The notes beneath the pieces were generated by a model. That model did not search any database and was not told the origin of the DNA. It saw only the letters and a list, made by a program, of their open reading frames with translations. DNA of 64,000 nt, taken from positions 3,860,761 through 3,924,760 of the forward strand of contig NC_084889.1 of the NCBI RefSeq assembly GCF_958979055.1, in the 5' to 3' direction. The stretch is from Alnus glutinosa (lineage: Eukaryota; Streptophyta; Magnoliopsida; Fagales; Betulaceae). Both the position numbers and the translations under genes were made by a program. This document shows, one piece after another, positions 54,596 to 64,000 of this stretch; position 1 is the first letter of the stretch, and each line of letters starts with the position of its first letter.

Positions 54596-57463
54596 ATGCT
54601 CAGGTACTTTCCGACCTCCACTCATTTCCTGCTCTGTCATCTCCACTCAGGCAGATCACTCCACGTGTCCCGTCCCCTCCACTGGAAACGCCGGGACGAA
54701 TACAAGCTGACCCGACCCGAACTGGTTGATCGGATATCTCGCCTCGTCGTCCTCCGACGGTTCGATGCCCTCGGCGACCTCTCCTTCGAGTTCTCGGACG
54801 TGCTATTGGATTCCGTTATTCGGAGACTCCGTTTAAACCCTAGCGCGTGTCTAGCGTTTTTCAAATTGGCCTCAAAGCAACAAAATTTTAGACCTAACGT
54901 CAAATCTTATTGTAAACTTGTCCACATACTGTCTAGAGCTCGAATGTATGACGAAACGAGGTCGTATTTGAACGAATTGGTCGATCTCTGTAGAAACAAT
55001 TACTCGGCGTTTGTTGTTTGGGATGAGCTCGTTAGAGTTTATACGGAATTCACGTTTTCGCCCACTGTTTTTGATATGATTTTGAAGGTCTATGCTGAGA
55101 AGGGTCTGATAAAGAATGCACTACATGTGTTTGACAATATTGGGAAACACGGTCGTGTGCCGAGTTTGCGGTCTTGTAATTGTTTATTGAGTAGTCTGGT
55201 AAAAAAGGGCAAGAGTTACGAGGCAGTGCTAGTTTATGATCAGATGATAAGGATTGGGATTGTGCCCGATGTTTTCACGTGTACCATAATGGTGAATTCA
55301 TATTGTAAGGATGGGAGAGTGGATAGAGCTGTGGAGTTTTTGAGAGAAATGGAGAATTTGGGCCTTGAAACAAATGTTGTGACTTATAATTGTTTGATTG
55401 ACGGGTATGTTAGTTTGGGAGATGTGGAAGGAGCGGGCAGGGTGTTGAGGTTGATGTCCGAAAGAGGGATTTTGAGGAATGTGGTGACTTACACGCTGTT
55501 GATTAAGGGTTATTGCAAGCAACGTAAGATGGAGGAAGCGGAGAAGGTGCTTCAGGAGATGAAGAAGGAGGAGTCTGTGGTTGTGGATGTGCATGCTTAT
55601 GGGGTGTTGTTAGATGGGTATTGTCAAGCTGGCAAAATGGACAATGCGATTAGGGTTTGGAATGAGATGTTGGAGATAGGCTTGAAGATGAATATATTCA
55701 TTTGTAACTCCTTGATCAACGGGTACTGTAAGCTTGGTCAAGTTTGTGACGCAGAGAGAGTTTTTATGCGTATGGCTGAGTGGAACTTAAGGCCAGATTC
55801 TTATAGTTATAACACCCTCGTGGATGGTTACCGTAGGGAAGGTCATATAAGCAAGGCTTTCAAGCTTTGTGACAAGATGCTTCAGGAAGGAGTTGAACCA
55901 ACTGTTTTAACATACAATACACTTCTCAAGGGTTTATGTCATACGGGGGCCATTGATGATGCTTTGTGCCTTTGGCGTTTGATGCTGAATAGGTGTGTGG
56001 GTCCAGATGAGGTTGGCTATTGTACTCTGCTTGATGGGCTGTTCAAGATGGGGGATTTCAACAATGCTATTATGCTGTGGAAAGATATTTTAGCACAGGG
56101 CTTTACTAAAAACAGGATTGCTTTCAATACGATGATTAATGGATTATGTAAAATGGGGAAGTTATTTGAAGCTAAGGAAATTTTTGACAGGATGAAAGAG
56201 CTAGGATGTTCGCCTGATGGAATAACTTACAGAACCCTGTGTGACGGGTACTGTAAATTTGGAAACATTGAAGAAGCTCTAAAACTTAAAGAAATGATGG
56301 AAAGAGAAGTTATTTTTTCTTCCATTGAAATGTACAATTCTCTTGTTTATGGGCTTTTTAAGTCAAGGAAATTAAGTAAAGTGATGGATCTTCTTGCTGA
56401 GATGCAGTCAAGGGGATTATGCCCAGATGTTGTTACCTATGGCATCCTTATTGCTGGTTGGTGCAATGAAGGGATGCTGGATAGAGCTTTTAGTACATAT
56501 TTTGAGATGATTGAAAAGGGTTTTGCCCCCAATGCAATTATTTGCAGCAAAATTGTGAGCAGCCTGTATAGGCTCGGTAGGATTGATGAAGCAAGTATGC
56601 TGTTGCAGAAGATGGTGGATTTTAGTATTGTTTCAGATGAAACATGTCTTAATAAGTTTCCCAAGGATGATGTTAGACATTTAACCATTTTGAAAATTGC
56701 TGATTCGATTGATGAAAGTGCTAAAAGTTTTTCCCTACCAAACAATGTTGTCTACAATATAGCTATTGTGGGGCTATGCAAGTCTGGGAAGGTTGATGAT
56801 GCAAGAAGAGTATTATCAGCTTTATTGCTTAGAGGCTTTAGTCCAGATAATTTTACATATTGTACCCTAATCCATGGCTGTTCAGCTGCTGGTAATGTGA
56901 ATGAAGCTTTCAACTTACGGGATGAGATGCTGAAAAAGGGTATTGTTCCAAACATTACTACATACAATGCTCTTATAACTGGCTTGTGTAAGTCGGGAAA
57001 TTTGGATAGAGCACAGAGGCTTTTCCATAAACTTCACCTCAAGGGGTTAACTCCTAATGTCGTTACCTATAATATATTGATTGGTCAATACATTAGGACT
57101 GGTAATACTATTGAAGCCTTTAAATTGAAAGACAAAATGATAGAAGAAGGGATTGCTCCATCTGTTGTTACCTACTCTACGTTGATCAGTGGCCTTTGCA
57201 AGCAAGGAGATATGGAACAATCCATGAAGCTTTTGGATCATATGGTCGAGGCTGGCATGGGCGCAGACCTTTTCACATACTCTAATTTGGTTCACAGTTA
57301 CGTCAAATGTGGAGACATAGAGAAAGTTTCCAAGCTTCATAATATGATGCAGATGAGGTGTCCCTCTTCGGGTATTATTTCTCAGGAACCAATGGTTTTA
57401 ACCAAGTGCTCAGATAGTAAAGGAATGCCTGATGAGTATTACACGTCTGAAGCTGTGAGTTGA
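54596..57463 (+). CDS. P-class pentatricopeptide repeat protein (At1g19290-like)
   Basis: Single exon. An ATG at 54407 gives 1018 aa, and the ATG at 54596 gives 955 aa. I prefer the second because MLRYFPTSTHFLLCHLHSGRSLH looks like an organelle transit peptide, while the 63 residues before it are low in conservation-like features. From about residue 160 (1018-aa numbering) to 990 there are some twenty or more 35-residue P-type repeats, for example VVTYNCLIDGYVSLGDVEGA and VVTYTLLIKGYCKQRKMEEA. There is no E, DYW or SMR tail. P-class proteins bind organelle RNA for stability, splicing or translation; the target is unknown. Similarity and neighbours point to the At1g19290 orthologue (about 904 aa, from memory). 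Confidence 0.93.
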   Translation: MLRYFPTSTHFLLCHLHSGRSLHVSRPLHWKRRDEYKLTRPELVDRISRLVVLRRFDALGDLSFEFSDVLLDSVIRRLRLNPSACLAFFKLASKQQNFRPNVKSYCKLVHILSRARMYDETRSYLNELVDLCRNNYSAFVVWDELVRVYTEFTFSPTVFDMILKVYAEKGLIKNALHVFDNIGKHGRVPSLRSCNCLLSSLVKKGKSYEAVLVYDQMIRIGIVPDVFTCTIMVNSYCKDGRVDRAVEFLREMENLGLETNVVTYNCLIDGYVSLGDVEGAGRVLRLMSERGILRNVVTYTLLIKGYCKQRKMEEAEKVLQEMKKEESVVVDVHAYGVLLDGYCQAGKMDNAIRVWNEMLEIGLKMNIFICNSLINGYCKLGQVCDAERVFMRMAEWNLRPDSYSYNTLVDGYRREGHISKAFKLCDKMLQEGVEPTVLTYNTLLKGLCHTGAIDDALCLWRLMLNRCVGPDEVGYCTLLDGLFKMGDFNNAIMLWKDILAQGFTKNRIAFNTMINGLCKMGKLFEAKEIFDRMKELGCSPDGITYRTLCDGYCKFGNIEEALKLKEMMEREVIFSSIEMYNSLVYGLFKSRKLSKVMDLLAEMQSRGLCPDVVTYGILIAGWCNEGMLDRAFSTYFEMIEKGFAPNAIICSKIVSSLYRLGRIDEASMLLQKMVDFSIVSDETCLNKFPKDDVRHLTILKIADSIDESAKSFSLPNNVVYNIAIVGLCKSGKVDDARRVLSALLLRGFSPDNFTYCTLIHGCSAAGNVNEAFNLRDEMLKKGIVPNITTYNALITGLCKSGNLDRAQRLFHKLHLKGLTPNVVTYNILIGQYIRTGNTIEAFKLKDKMIEEGIAPSVVTYSTLISGLCKQGDMEQSMKLLDHMVEAGMGADLFTYSNLVHSYVKCGDIEKVSKLHNMMQMRCPSSGIISQEPMVLTKCSDSKGMPDEYYTSEAVS

Positions 57464-58640
57464 TGAACTCAGCGAACTAAGAGTTTGTTGGGAGGTTTAT
57501 TCTATCACAGAAATGGTTTTGAGTTTGCCATGGCCTTGTGTTCTTGAATGTGCATCCTCCTGCATTAATATTGAAATCCTGGAGTTGTGACCTTGTTGTT
57601 AAGGGGGGCTATAGTCTCTTAGAGGCCCATGTAATGTGCATTGCAAACACCGACATGTTGGCCTCTTTGTTGCAAGATTGTGCAAGTAAAGGTGGTTTCA
57701 TTGATGCAGGACACAATTTGTCGGTGCCATGCAAAGCATATGAAAGTTCCTCTTCATTTCTCCACCATCAAACTATATGTTGCTTCCTAATTCCAAAATT
57801 TGAACAGTTAAAACTTCAGTTGACAGCTTGGATCGATTCAGAAAGTAGTTTCCTGGGGGCCTGTCTGCAATTTCATGTATTTGGAACCAAGATGATTATT
57901 GTTGTTGCAGACAAGTTGCTGCTGGATCTAAATCCAAACAAATTATTTCCTGGAGAAATTCCCATTATCAATGCTCACATTGTCTCCAGTTCAAAGGTAT
58001 TTGCTAGTTATTCTGTTGGTCCTTTATGTTGTTTAGATTGTTTGTGTTTGGTTCAAATAAAATGTAGAATAATATTCTACCTTTTTTCAAATTTTATCTC
58101 ATAAAGTCAAATCTCGTAATTAATGCAGTGAATTAGAATGATATTCGGATTCAACACCCAAACGGACTCGTTGCTCTTAAGTCGGCATACGGGTTTCACA
58201 GCAGTAAAAAGAGCAGTAGATATGCTGGTGGCGGTATTTGAAACCCGGGGAATCTACAGAAAATGGAATGTCGTATAAGCACAGCACCTTATTAAAGAGA
58301 TTGTCCAATACGAAGGTGGAGCTGCATTTTTTCTCCAGCATGATACACCTCAGTAATTGATGTATGTATGTTCTGTTTCTCTTTGAGGGCTAAATTTTTT
58401 GTGATGCATCCATGGAAGTGTGCTTAAAAATTGTCACGGGGATATATAGAGAGATATGGGTTTGCATTCATCAGTCTTAAGTACACAATTCAATATTCAT
58501 ATTTTGGCACCGGGTTGGATATGGACAAGTTTAAAATCTATTCACCTAATTGCGTGATTTTTCTTTAATATTCTTGGGTATTGAAAATCTGGTAGATATC
58601 CTAACAATTTTTTGTTTTGCTAATCTTCCTCCTCTTGTCT
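57464..58640 (+). other. 3' region of the PPR gene with an unassigned open frame
   Basis: A 188-codon frame (57538-58104) follows the PPR stop by 74 bases. It has no recognisable domain, starts within what is probably the PPR 3' UTR, and ends in hydrophobic low-complexity residues. I treat it as non-coding. A likely donor GTATTTG at 57997 may mean the 3' UTR is spliced. Confidence 0.4.
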
Positions 58641-58643
58641 GTG

Positions 58644-58844
58644 TTACATTGATTCCAGGGTCTTGTTTTGTGCTTTGAGAAGCCCATCCAATGCATCATA
58701 ATTTACTGATTCGTCTAGTAAGCTGGGATTTGGGTCTGGCCACATACTCTTTCGTGTGTGTTCACAAGCTTGCAATAGAAATGTTGCTCGATGGTCATCC
58801 ACCTGACCTGGCAACCACACTAGGTTATCTTTCTTAAGCTGCAT
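58644..58844 (-). other. Short protein-like minus-strand exon of unknown origin
   Basis: The frame encodes about 66 residues (DNLVWLPGQVDDHRATFLLQ, then SMWPDPNPSLLDESVNYDAL) and ends in TGA. It is preceded on the minus strand by a TGCAG acceptor at about 58842. The composition is protein-like in an otherwise AT-rich region. No upstream partner exon was found within the window and I do not recognise the family. It could be the last exon or a remnant of a lost gene. Confidence 0.3.
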
Positions 58845-61800
58845 TTTTTTGGAAATGATATAGGGTTAATTGTAGTCAGCCAATGAAAAATATACTGAAG
58901 TTTGTCCTAAGAGGATCTAAATTCAAAAAAGAAACCATGGGATACAAGAAGAAATGTAGTATTGAGATGCGATTCTTTATTTCTTTTTTCATAAATAGTA
59001 AAAGAGGAAATGGAGAGCCCCAAGTACGGGAGATCCTCCAAGGGAGACTGGAGATGCATTTTCAATATAATTCATGTTTGTTGCATTTTTCTCCAACTTT
59101 GTTTTAACTGCTTAAATTATGCTTAAGGATTACAGACCAATAGACTCAAACGACTCAAACCATGATTAAATCATGCGTATGCACGTTCTAATAAATGATC
59201 ATACTGGAAGTCACTTTCTTTTTCATCAAATATTTAATTTCTAGAAGACATCACTACTTCATTAACTTGTAATTAATGCTTATTCATCATATGCTTGCAG
59301 ATCCGTCCCAACCGAGTCAACTGCATTGGATGTGATTCATGTGAATGAGATTTATTTTAGGGTTCAAATTTTATTCAGTCGCATTTAACAATATATATGG
59401 TGTCTCATTATTTAAATTTTTTAAAATGATGTGAACATATTTATTATTTGATAATAAAATCTAATTTGAATATCCTCTTCATTTTAGTAGCTAGAGACCT
59501 CATTCAATTTCCTCATATTAACTTTTTGAAAGTAGAACTCATGATTTAAATTAGGACTAAAGGATTTTTTATTTTTTATTTTTTCTCCCCTCTTCTAGGT
59601 AGTGGATGCAATCCAAAAGTGACATCAAATCCAAAAAATAGATAAGCATTGGGTATAAGCTTTTTTGATCTCTCAAAGGAAACAAGTGATTGAAAGGTCT
59701 TCCTGATCTAAAACCAGGGCAGCTTAGAATTTCAGGCACCTCCAAAATTGATGGGCCGAAAAGGAAGCCTCAACTAACAGGAGAGCTACTGCAAGATTCA
59801 GGCAACTTCGTGTGAGTTTCAGGCACCTTCAAGCTTCTTTTCTTTTTCCTTTTTTGTTCTCCTACAACAAAAAATTCTTCATTTCCAATTCTCCTAACCA
59901 ATACTGATTTGACCCCATGACCTCCCACCTTGCCACCTATGAAAGCTGTAGATGACCAAAAAAGATAAAAACTTAGAATGCGCATGCTTGCCTTGCCCAT
60001 AATGCCTGGAATGGATTCTCTCCATTTCATTTCAAATGGGGAGGATCCAGCTAGATTGAAGATTCTATATCAATCTAATTTATTTATTACATTGAAAGAG
60101 AAATGTTAGAAATTATATTTTTATTTTATTTTGTTCATGTGGCACGGTGGATCACTATTTCTTACAATTTTTTTTTTCTCAAATTACGGAATCTATGCCC
60201 TTTTTAGGCATCAAAACACTAGTACAACACCACCTATTAAAAATGTGGCATGCTACGGTTGAGAATTGAGCATATTCTCATTAGGTTCTTTCTCTTTATG
60301 TTGTAAAAAAACTTTAAACAAAAAACTGTCTTTTAGTTTTCTGAAAAAGAAGCGTCCTGGCAAAAGTGAAAGAAAAAACATTTTGGGAAGAAAATTATTT
60401 TTGGTTGCTTCAATAACATGTCACTTTTTTAATATATGACATTTTTCAAGCATTTCAATGCTTAGAAACGCCTAAATTTCATAATTTTTAAGAATTTAAT
60501 ATTCTAATTCTAGATAATTACGGACATTTGAATTCTCTTTATTTAAATGGAACCAAACCATGAGAAATCTTAAAACGTTGTCATATTGAATTCTGAAACG
60601 TCATCGTAAATAGGTATTTCACCATGAGTTCACCATACATCCATGAAAGCAACCTTTAATATAATATACGGCCATTTAGGAAGTGGTCCTTCAAATATTT
60701 TTCCCATAAAACTTATTTGTTTTTCTAACGGAGAAAAACAAGTGGTCCTCTTAGTGAAAAATAATAATAATAAAAAAAAAAACTTTGTTTGTTCAATATT
60801 AAAAGCATCTTCTTCACACTTATAATTTTAAAGAAAATTTAGAAAGCACTATCAACGAACACGATCGTAAGCAATTGTGAGAAGCTCTTGATGAAGTATG
60901 CTATCTATTCGAACAATTTGATGCCTGTTCAAATTAACATGTAATTTTCAACGGGAGTCTCTCTCAATTGCGCTGAAAGTTACAAGAGATTCCAATTCTT
61001 AAGAACAACAATGTCATCAGTTTGAATGGAGTAACTATGAAAATGCTTTTACTTTGGTTTAAAATTATGACTTTAGCTTACAAAAAAGAAAATTATGGCT
61101 TTAAATTTTACAGTAGAACAGCTGCAAGCCTCACAACACACGCTATCATGCATCAAGCTCTGAAAAAAAAGAAAAAAAAAAAAAGCACTTTTGGGCCAAC
61201 TTTACCTTTGTTTATAAAACTTTTTTTTTTTTTTTTCTCTCTCTCTTTTTCACAAATTGAAGACATGATTCATGATGCTACTTTAGTTAATTAATTAAGA
61301 ATATTCCTCTGGGAAGTCCAGTAAATACACGCAACTACTCTATGACTTTCTGTTCTAAATATTTTAATTAATCTGTATATTTTAGTCAGGTATCCTCAAT
61401 CATTTTGTTGTAAACTTTATCTAATCACAAGTTGATTGCTTTAGATTTCAAATGATTTGGCTTACCTTCAGTGCATTAAATGACTAGAAATCTAATGTGA
61501 TTGATTCAAATAGACGGTAAAAAAAAAAATAGTAAAATTGAGGGAGAGCTCATAATAACTGAAAATCTCGGAGATTTTCAAATAAATGGTGAAAATGGTA
61601 AGAATTAAGAATAGTATTTTAATTTTCACCGATTATTTAAAGTACACTCTAATTATTTAATAACTGAAAATTCAATAAATCTTTTGACTGATTGATACTA
61701 GTACATACGAAAATTCAAATGAAATTGACTAGAAACATGCCTCCCAGTTCAAGAATCTATAAACCAAAAAAATTAAAAATAAAAAATCTTACAACCGATT

Positions 61801-63174
61801 GGAGAACAATGCCATTTAAAAATTTAATACAGAATTAAATGCCCAACATTATGAATGTACATCTGGGAAGAGGTTTTATTTATTATTTTTTTTCTCTTCA
61901 TTTATTATTATTTTTTTAAAATAAAAATTTGTCTGGGGTAATAATAATAATAATTAAGAAGACTAATTTCTGGAATAATGGGGCATATGATAAGTCGACG
62001 GACATATCTGACATCACGCGTGCCGACCGCGGAGATTTAGGAAGCTGAGACTCGCGGGGAAGTGGGCCCCACGTATGTAAGATTATTCCAGCCTGATCTG
62101 ATCCTGATCATATGCCGTGCATAACTCTTTCATCTTAAATGCAAGCCACGCGTCCTACATCCAAGTCCCCACCAGCTCGACCTCTTATTGTTTTGGCCTT
62201 TGGGGACCTTCTTCCTAGTCTCCTCTCCCTACCCTACCGACACTTTTTTTTTTTTTTTTTTTTTTATTATAGCAAAGGATTTAAAAATGGGATCATACAG
62301 GTTGGTCTTTTAATGATATTAATTCTAATTGATGGCCAATAAAATATAGTAGAAGGAAGCCACCACAGAAAATGAAAATAAGTCCCTTTTTTATTATAAA
62401 AAATAAAGTCAATTTATTATACTCTCGAAGAAAGCATACTCGATTGGGTAATTGGTCAAATGTTGGTAATCACATTATTAAATGATATGGGAATGACAAA
62501 GGGAGGCAATTGGCAACAAATAGGAAATCGAGCAAAAACAAAATTCAAATAGAAAAAGGGACTTCTGAAGCCATTTGTTAACCCATCAACTTCTGTGTTT
62601 AATTAGGGCCATTATTTTCTTTGCAAATTAAGATAATCGAACAGATTTTGAGGTACAATTAATTAATTAAAATAATTATTTGACTTAATTATCGAAAACT
62701 CTCCCGCTAATCCCAACGCTAGCGTTATCGATGATCTTCTTATTTTTGCAGGCGCTTGTCGTTTAGTCCAATCGTGCAAAAAGTCATAATTAATTTCATC
62801 TTTAATTTCTTTAGCAGCATTATATATGTCAATAGTGATAAAAACAAAAGAAATAAAAACTTGTTTTAAAAAAAAAAAAACTACTTGAGAGTTGAGATGG
62901 CTGAGAGAACCTTTGTTTAAACTTATATATATTTTATAAAAATATTAAAACCATTGAAACGGAGTATTGAAATTCTTCCGGTACTGTATATAATTGTCAC
63001 TTTGTTATTTTCTAACCAACTACTACTGTATAATGGGTAGACTTTATTCGAATAAGTGCACAAAGAGGCAAACCAGCTGGCTGGGCGTCTTTCCAGCCAT
63101 AATCCACTTGATTCCTTCAAGACAAGCAGTATCATGCTGATAAAGATGTATAGAGAACTAATTGAATATAAACT

Positions 63175-63217
<43 letters not shown>

Positions 63218-63748
63218 GCATTATCATTTCAAACAAAAAAGGAGGACCGTACCGTAATATTATCAATGATAATATATAGCTGATGAATAAATTAATTTTA
63301 TTTACCAAATAAATGGCTAAAAAAGAAGAAAATGAAAACGTTAACTCAAACACCGATTCCAGATCGATTAGATTAAAAGAACTGGAGATCTAGAAGGTTT
63401 AGAAAACGAATATTGAAACTAGTAAAATCCAGAAATATGATATAATTAATTGAACATAAGCAAAATAGCTCTTTTGCTGTACAGATCGACTTTGATACAA
63501 TTATCATGCATCCGTGATGCAAAATATACGAATCCCATTTCTCTTCAGGATCTTCTCCTTATTATTAGACAACTAGAAAATTAAAACTTTGACAGATTTG
63601 TTTGAACTTTCATTTTTTTTTTTTTTTGGGGGGGGGATCATAGCTACCAAATCTGCATAATCTACATGAACAATCTCCTCCTTTCAAAAGAGAACAGTTT
63701 TCTTTAATCCTTTTTCCCTCCGACTAGTAATTAAGCGCCAGAAGGAGC
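58845..63748. other. Intergenic region between PPR and GATL1-like genes
   Basis: Almost 5 kb, AT-rich, with many homopolymer tracts (about 61165-61185, 62246-62266). A moderately GC-rich island at 61990-62110 contains CACGCGTGCC and the palindrome GTGGGCCCCAC, which includes the TGGGCC plant promoter element. No gene was supported. Much of the right half should be the 3' UTR and downstream DNA of the minus-strand GATL1-like gene. Confidence 0.5.
63176..63214. repeat. (GA)n microsatellite
   Basis: About 39 bases of uninterrupted GA dinucleotides. Confidence 0.97.
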
Positions 63749-64000
63749 TTAAGAATCCAAAGCAAATGGCGTCCGTAACAAATCATAAGGAGCCCAAAGA
63801 GCGTCCAACGGGCACGGCCGGTTCGCGTCCAGGCGAGCCCAGGGCTTACCCTTCCCACTCCAGTGCAAGAGACTCGCCGGACCCGGGTGCAGATCCCTGC
63901 AAAGTCCCCGGAAGTTATCGCCGCCAAGGCCGTGCTGGTTCCACCTGTGATCAACCGAAGCTATTTTCCCAGCAAACACGAGCAGAAATGGGGGTAGAGA
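63749..64000 (-). CDS. GATL1: Galacturonosyltransferase-like protein, GATL1/PARVUS type (C-terminal part)
   Basis: The minus strand is open from the window edge to a stop at 63749, about 83 residues. Peptides [46 protein letters not shown] and [13 protein letters not shown] are hallmarks of the C-terminal end of GT8-family GATL proteins. The HWSGKGKPW box binds the UDP-sugar. The protein ends FALDS. GATL1 (PARVUS) acts in the Golgi/ER in making the reducing-end sequence of glucuronoxylan in secondary walls. The short fragment alone fits several GATL members. Its position next to DA1 and the PPR gene favours GATL1. The catalytic DxD region lies outside the window. Confidence 0.9.
   Translation of the reverse strand, partial: SLPPFLLVFAGKIASVDHRWNQHGLGGDNFRGLCRDLHPGPASLLHWSGKGKPWARLDANRPCPLDALWAPYDLLRTPFALDS

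Noticed and set aside
57538..58104. 188-codon open frame downstream of the PPR gene as a separate gene
   Set aside because: No domain or homologue recognised, low-complexity hydrophobic end, and a position within the likely PPR 3' UTR.
59770..60030. 86-codon minus-strand open frame as a gene
   Set aside because: It has a basic low-complexity end and no recognisable domain or splice context.

Overview
The window is nuclear DNA of a eudicot plant, probably a woody species. It has spliced genes with GT-AG introns and AT-rich intergenic DNA. Nested plant transposons (CACTA, Ty3/gypsy, Ty1/copia, L1-type LINE, MITEs) and clearly plant-specific families (DA1, GATL, LysM receptor kinase, P-class PPR, FBD F-box) are present. 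Nothing bacterial, organellar or viral was seen.

Left part (1-10976): most of one large CACTA (En/Spm-type) DNA transposon on the minus strand. Its outer terminus is at 10976 and its other end lies beyond base 1. It has a four-exon transposase gene that reads in frame throughout, the start of a second proline-rich gene, a 3 kb telomere-like tandem array, a palindrome cluster, and a subterminal array of about 26-bp palindromes.

10977-18000: a transposon mosaic. It contains a fragment of a non-autonomous LTR element, an inverted copia-type LTR piece, and a decayed Ty3/gypsy pol with its 3' LTR. These are followed by intron-containing fragments of three unrelated host genes (ITP pyrophosphatase, M1 aminopeptidase, TPR/DnaJ protein), all on the plus strand and all broken.

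18000-29400: an apparently intact 416-aa F-box/FBD/LRR gene on the minus strand. In its inferred 5'-UTR intron sits a small LTR retrotransposon (21997-23809) that carries an intron-free piece of a CERK1-like chitin-receptor kinase. Further out are a tRNA-Glu-like pseudogene, a 1.6 kb element with long inverted ends, and the 5' half of a decayed copia element.

29400-64000: the gene-richer half. It has an intact inositol polyphosphate 5-phosphatase (IP5P11 type, 7 exons, 340 aa) and an intact DA1 ubiquitin-receptor peptidase (11 coding exons, 477 aa, with a 5.7 kb intron loaded with a LINE and other repeats). It also has a single-exon LysM receptor pseudokinase (606 aa), a single-exon P-class PPR protein, and the 3' end of a GATL1/PARVUS-like glycosyltransferase at the right edge. 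The order DA1 - PPR - GATL1 matches Arabidopsis At1g19270 - At1g19290 - At1g19300 from memory, so this part appears to be an ancestral collinear block. The LysM receptor gene and the transposons have been added to it.

The genes do not form one pathway. DA1 limits organ growth, GATL1 acts in xylan synthesis, the 5-phosphatase in inositol signalling, the PPR in organelle RNA metabolism, and the LysM receptor in perception of chitin-type signals. Exon limits were read by eye from splice consensus and family similarity.
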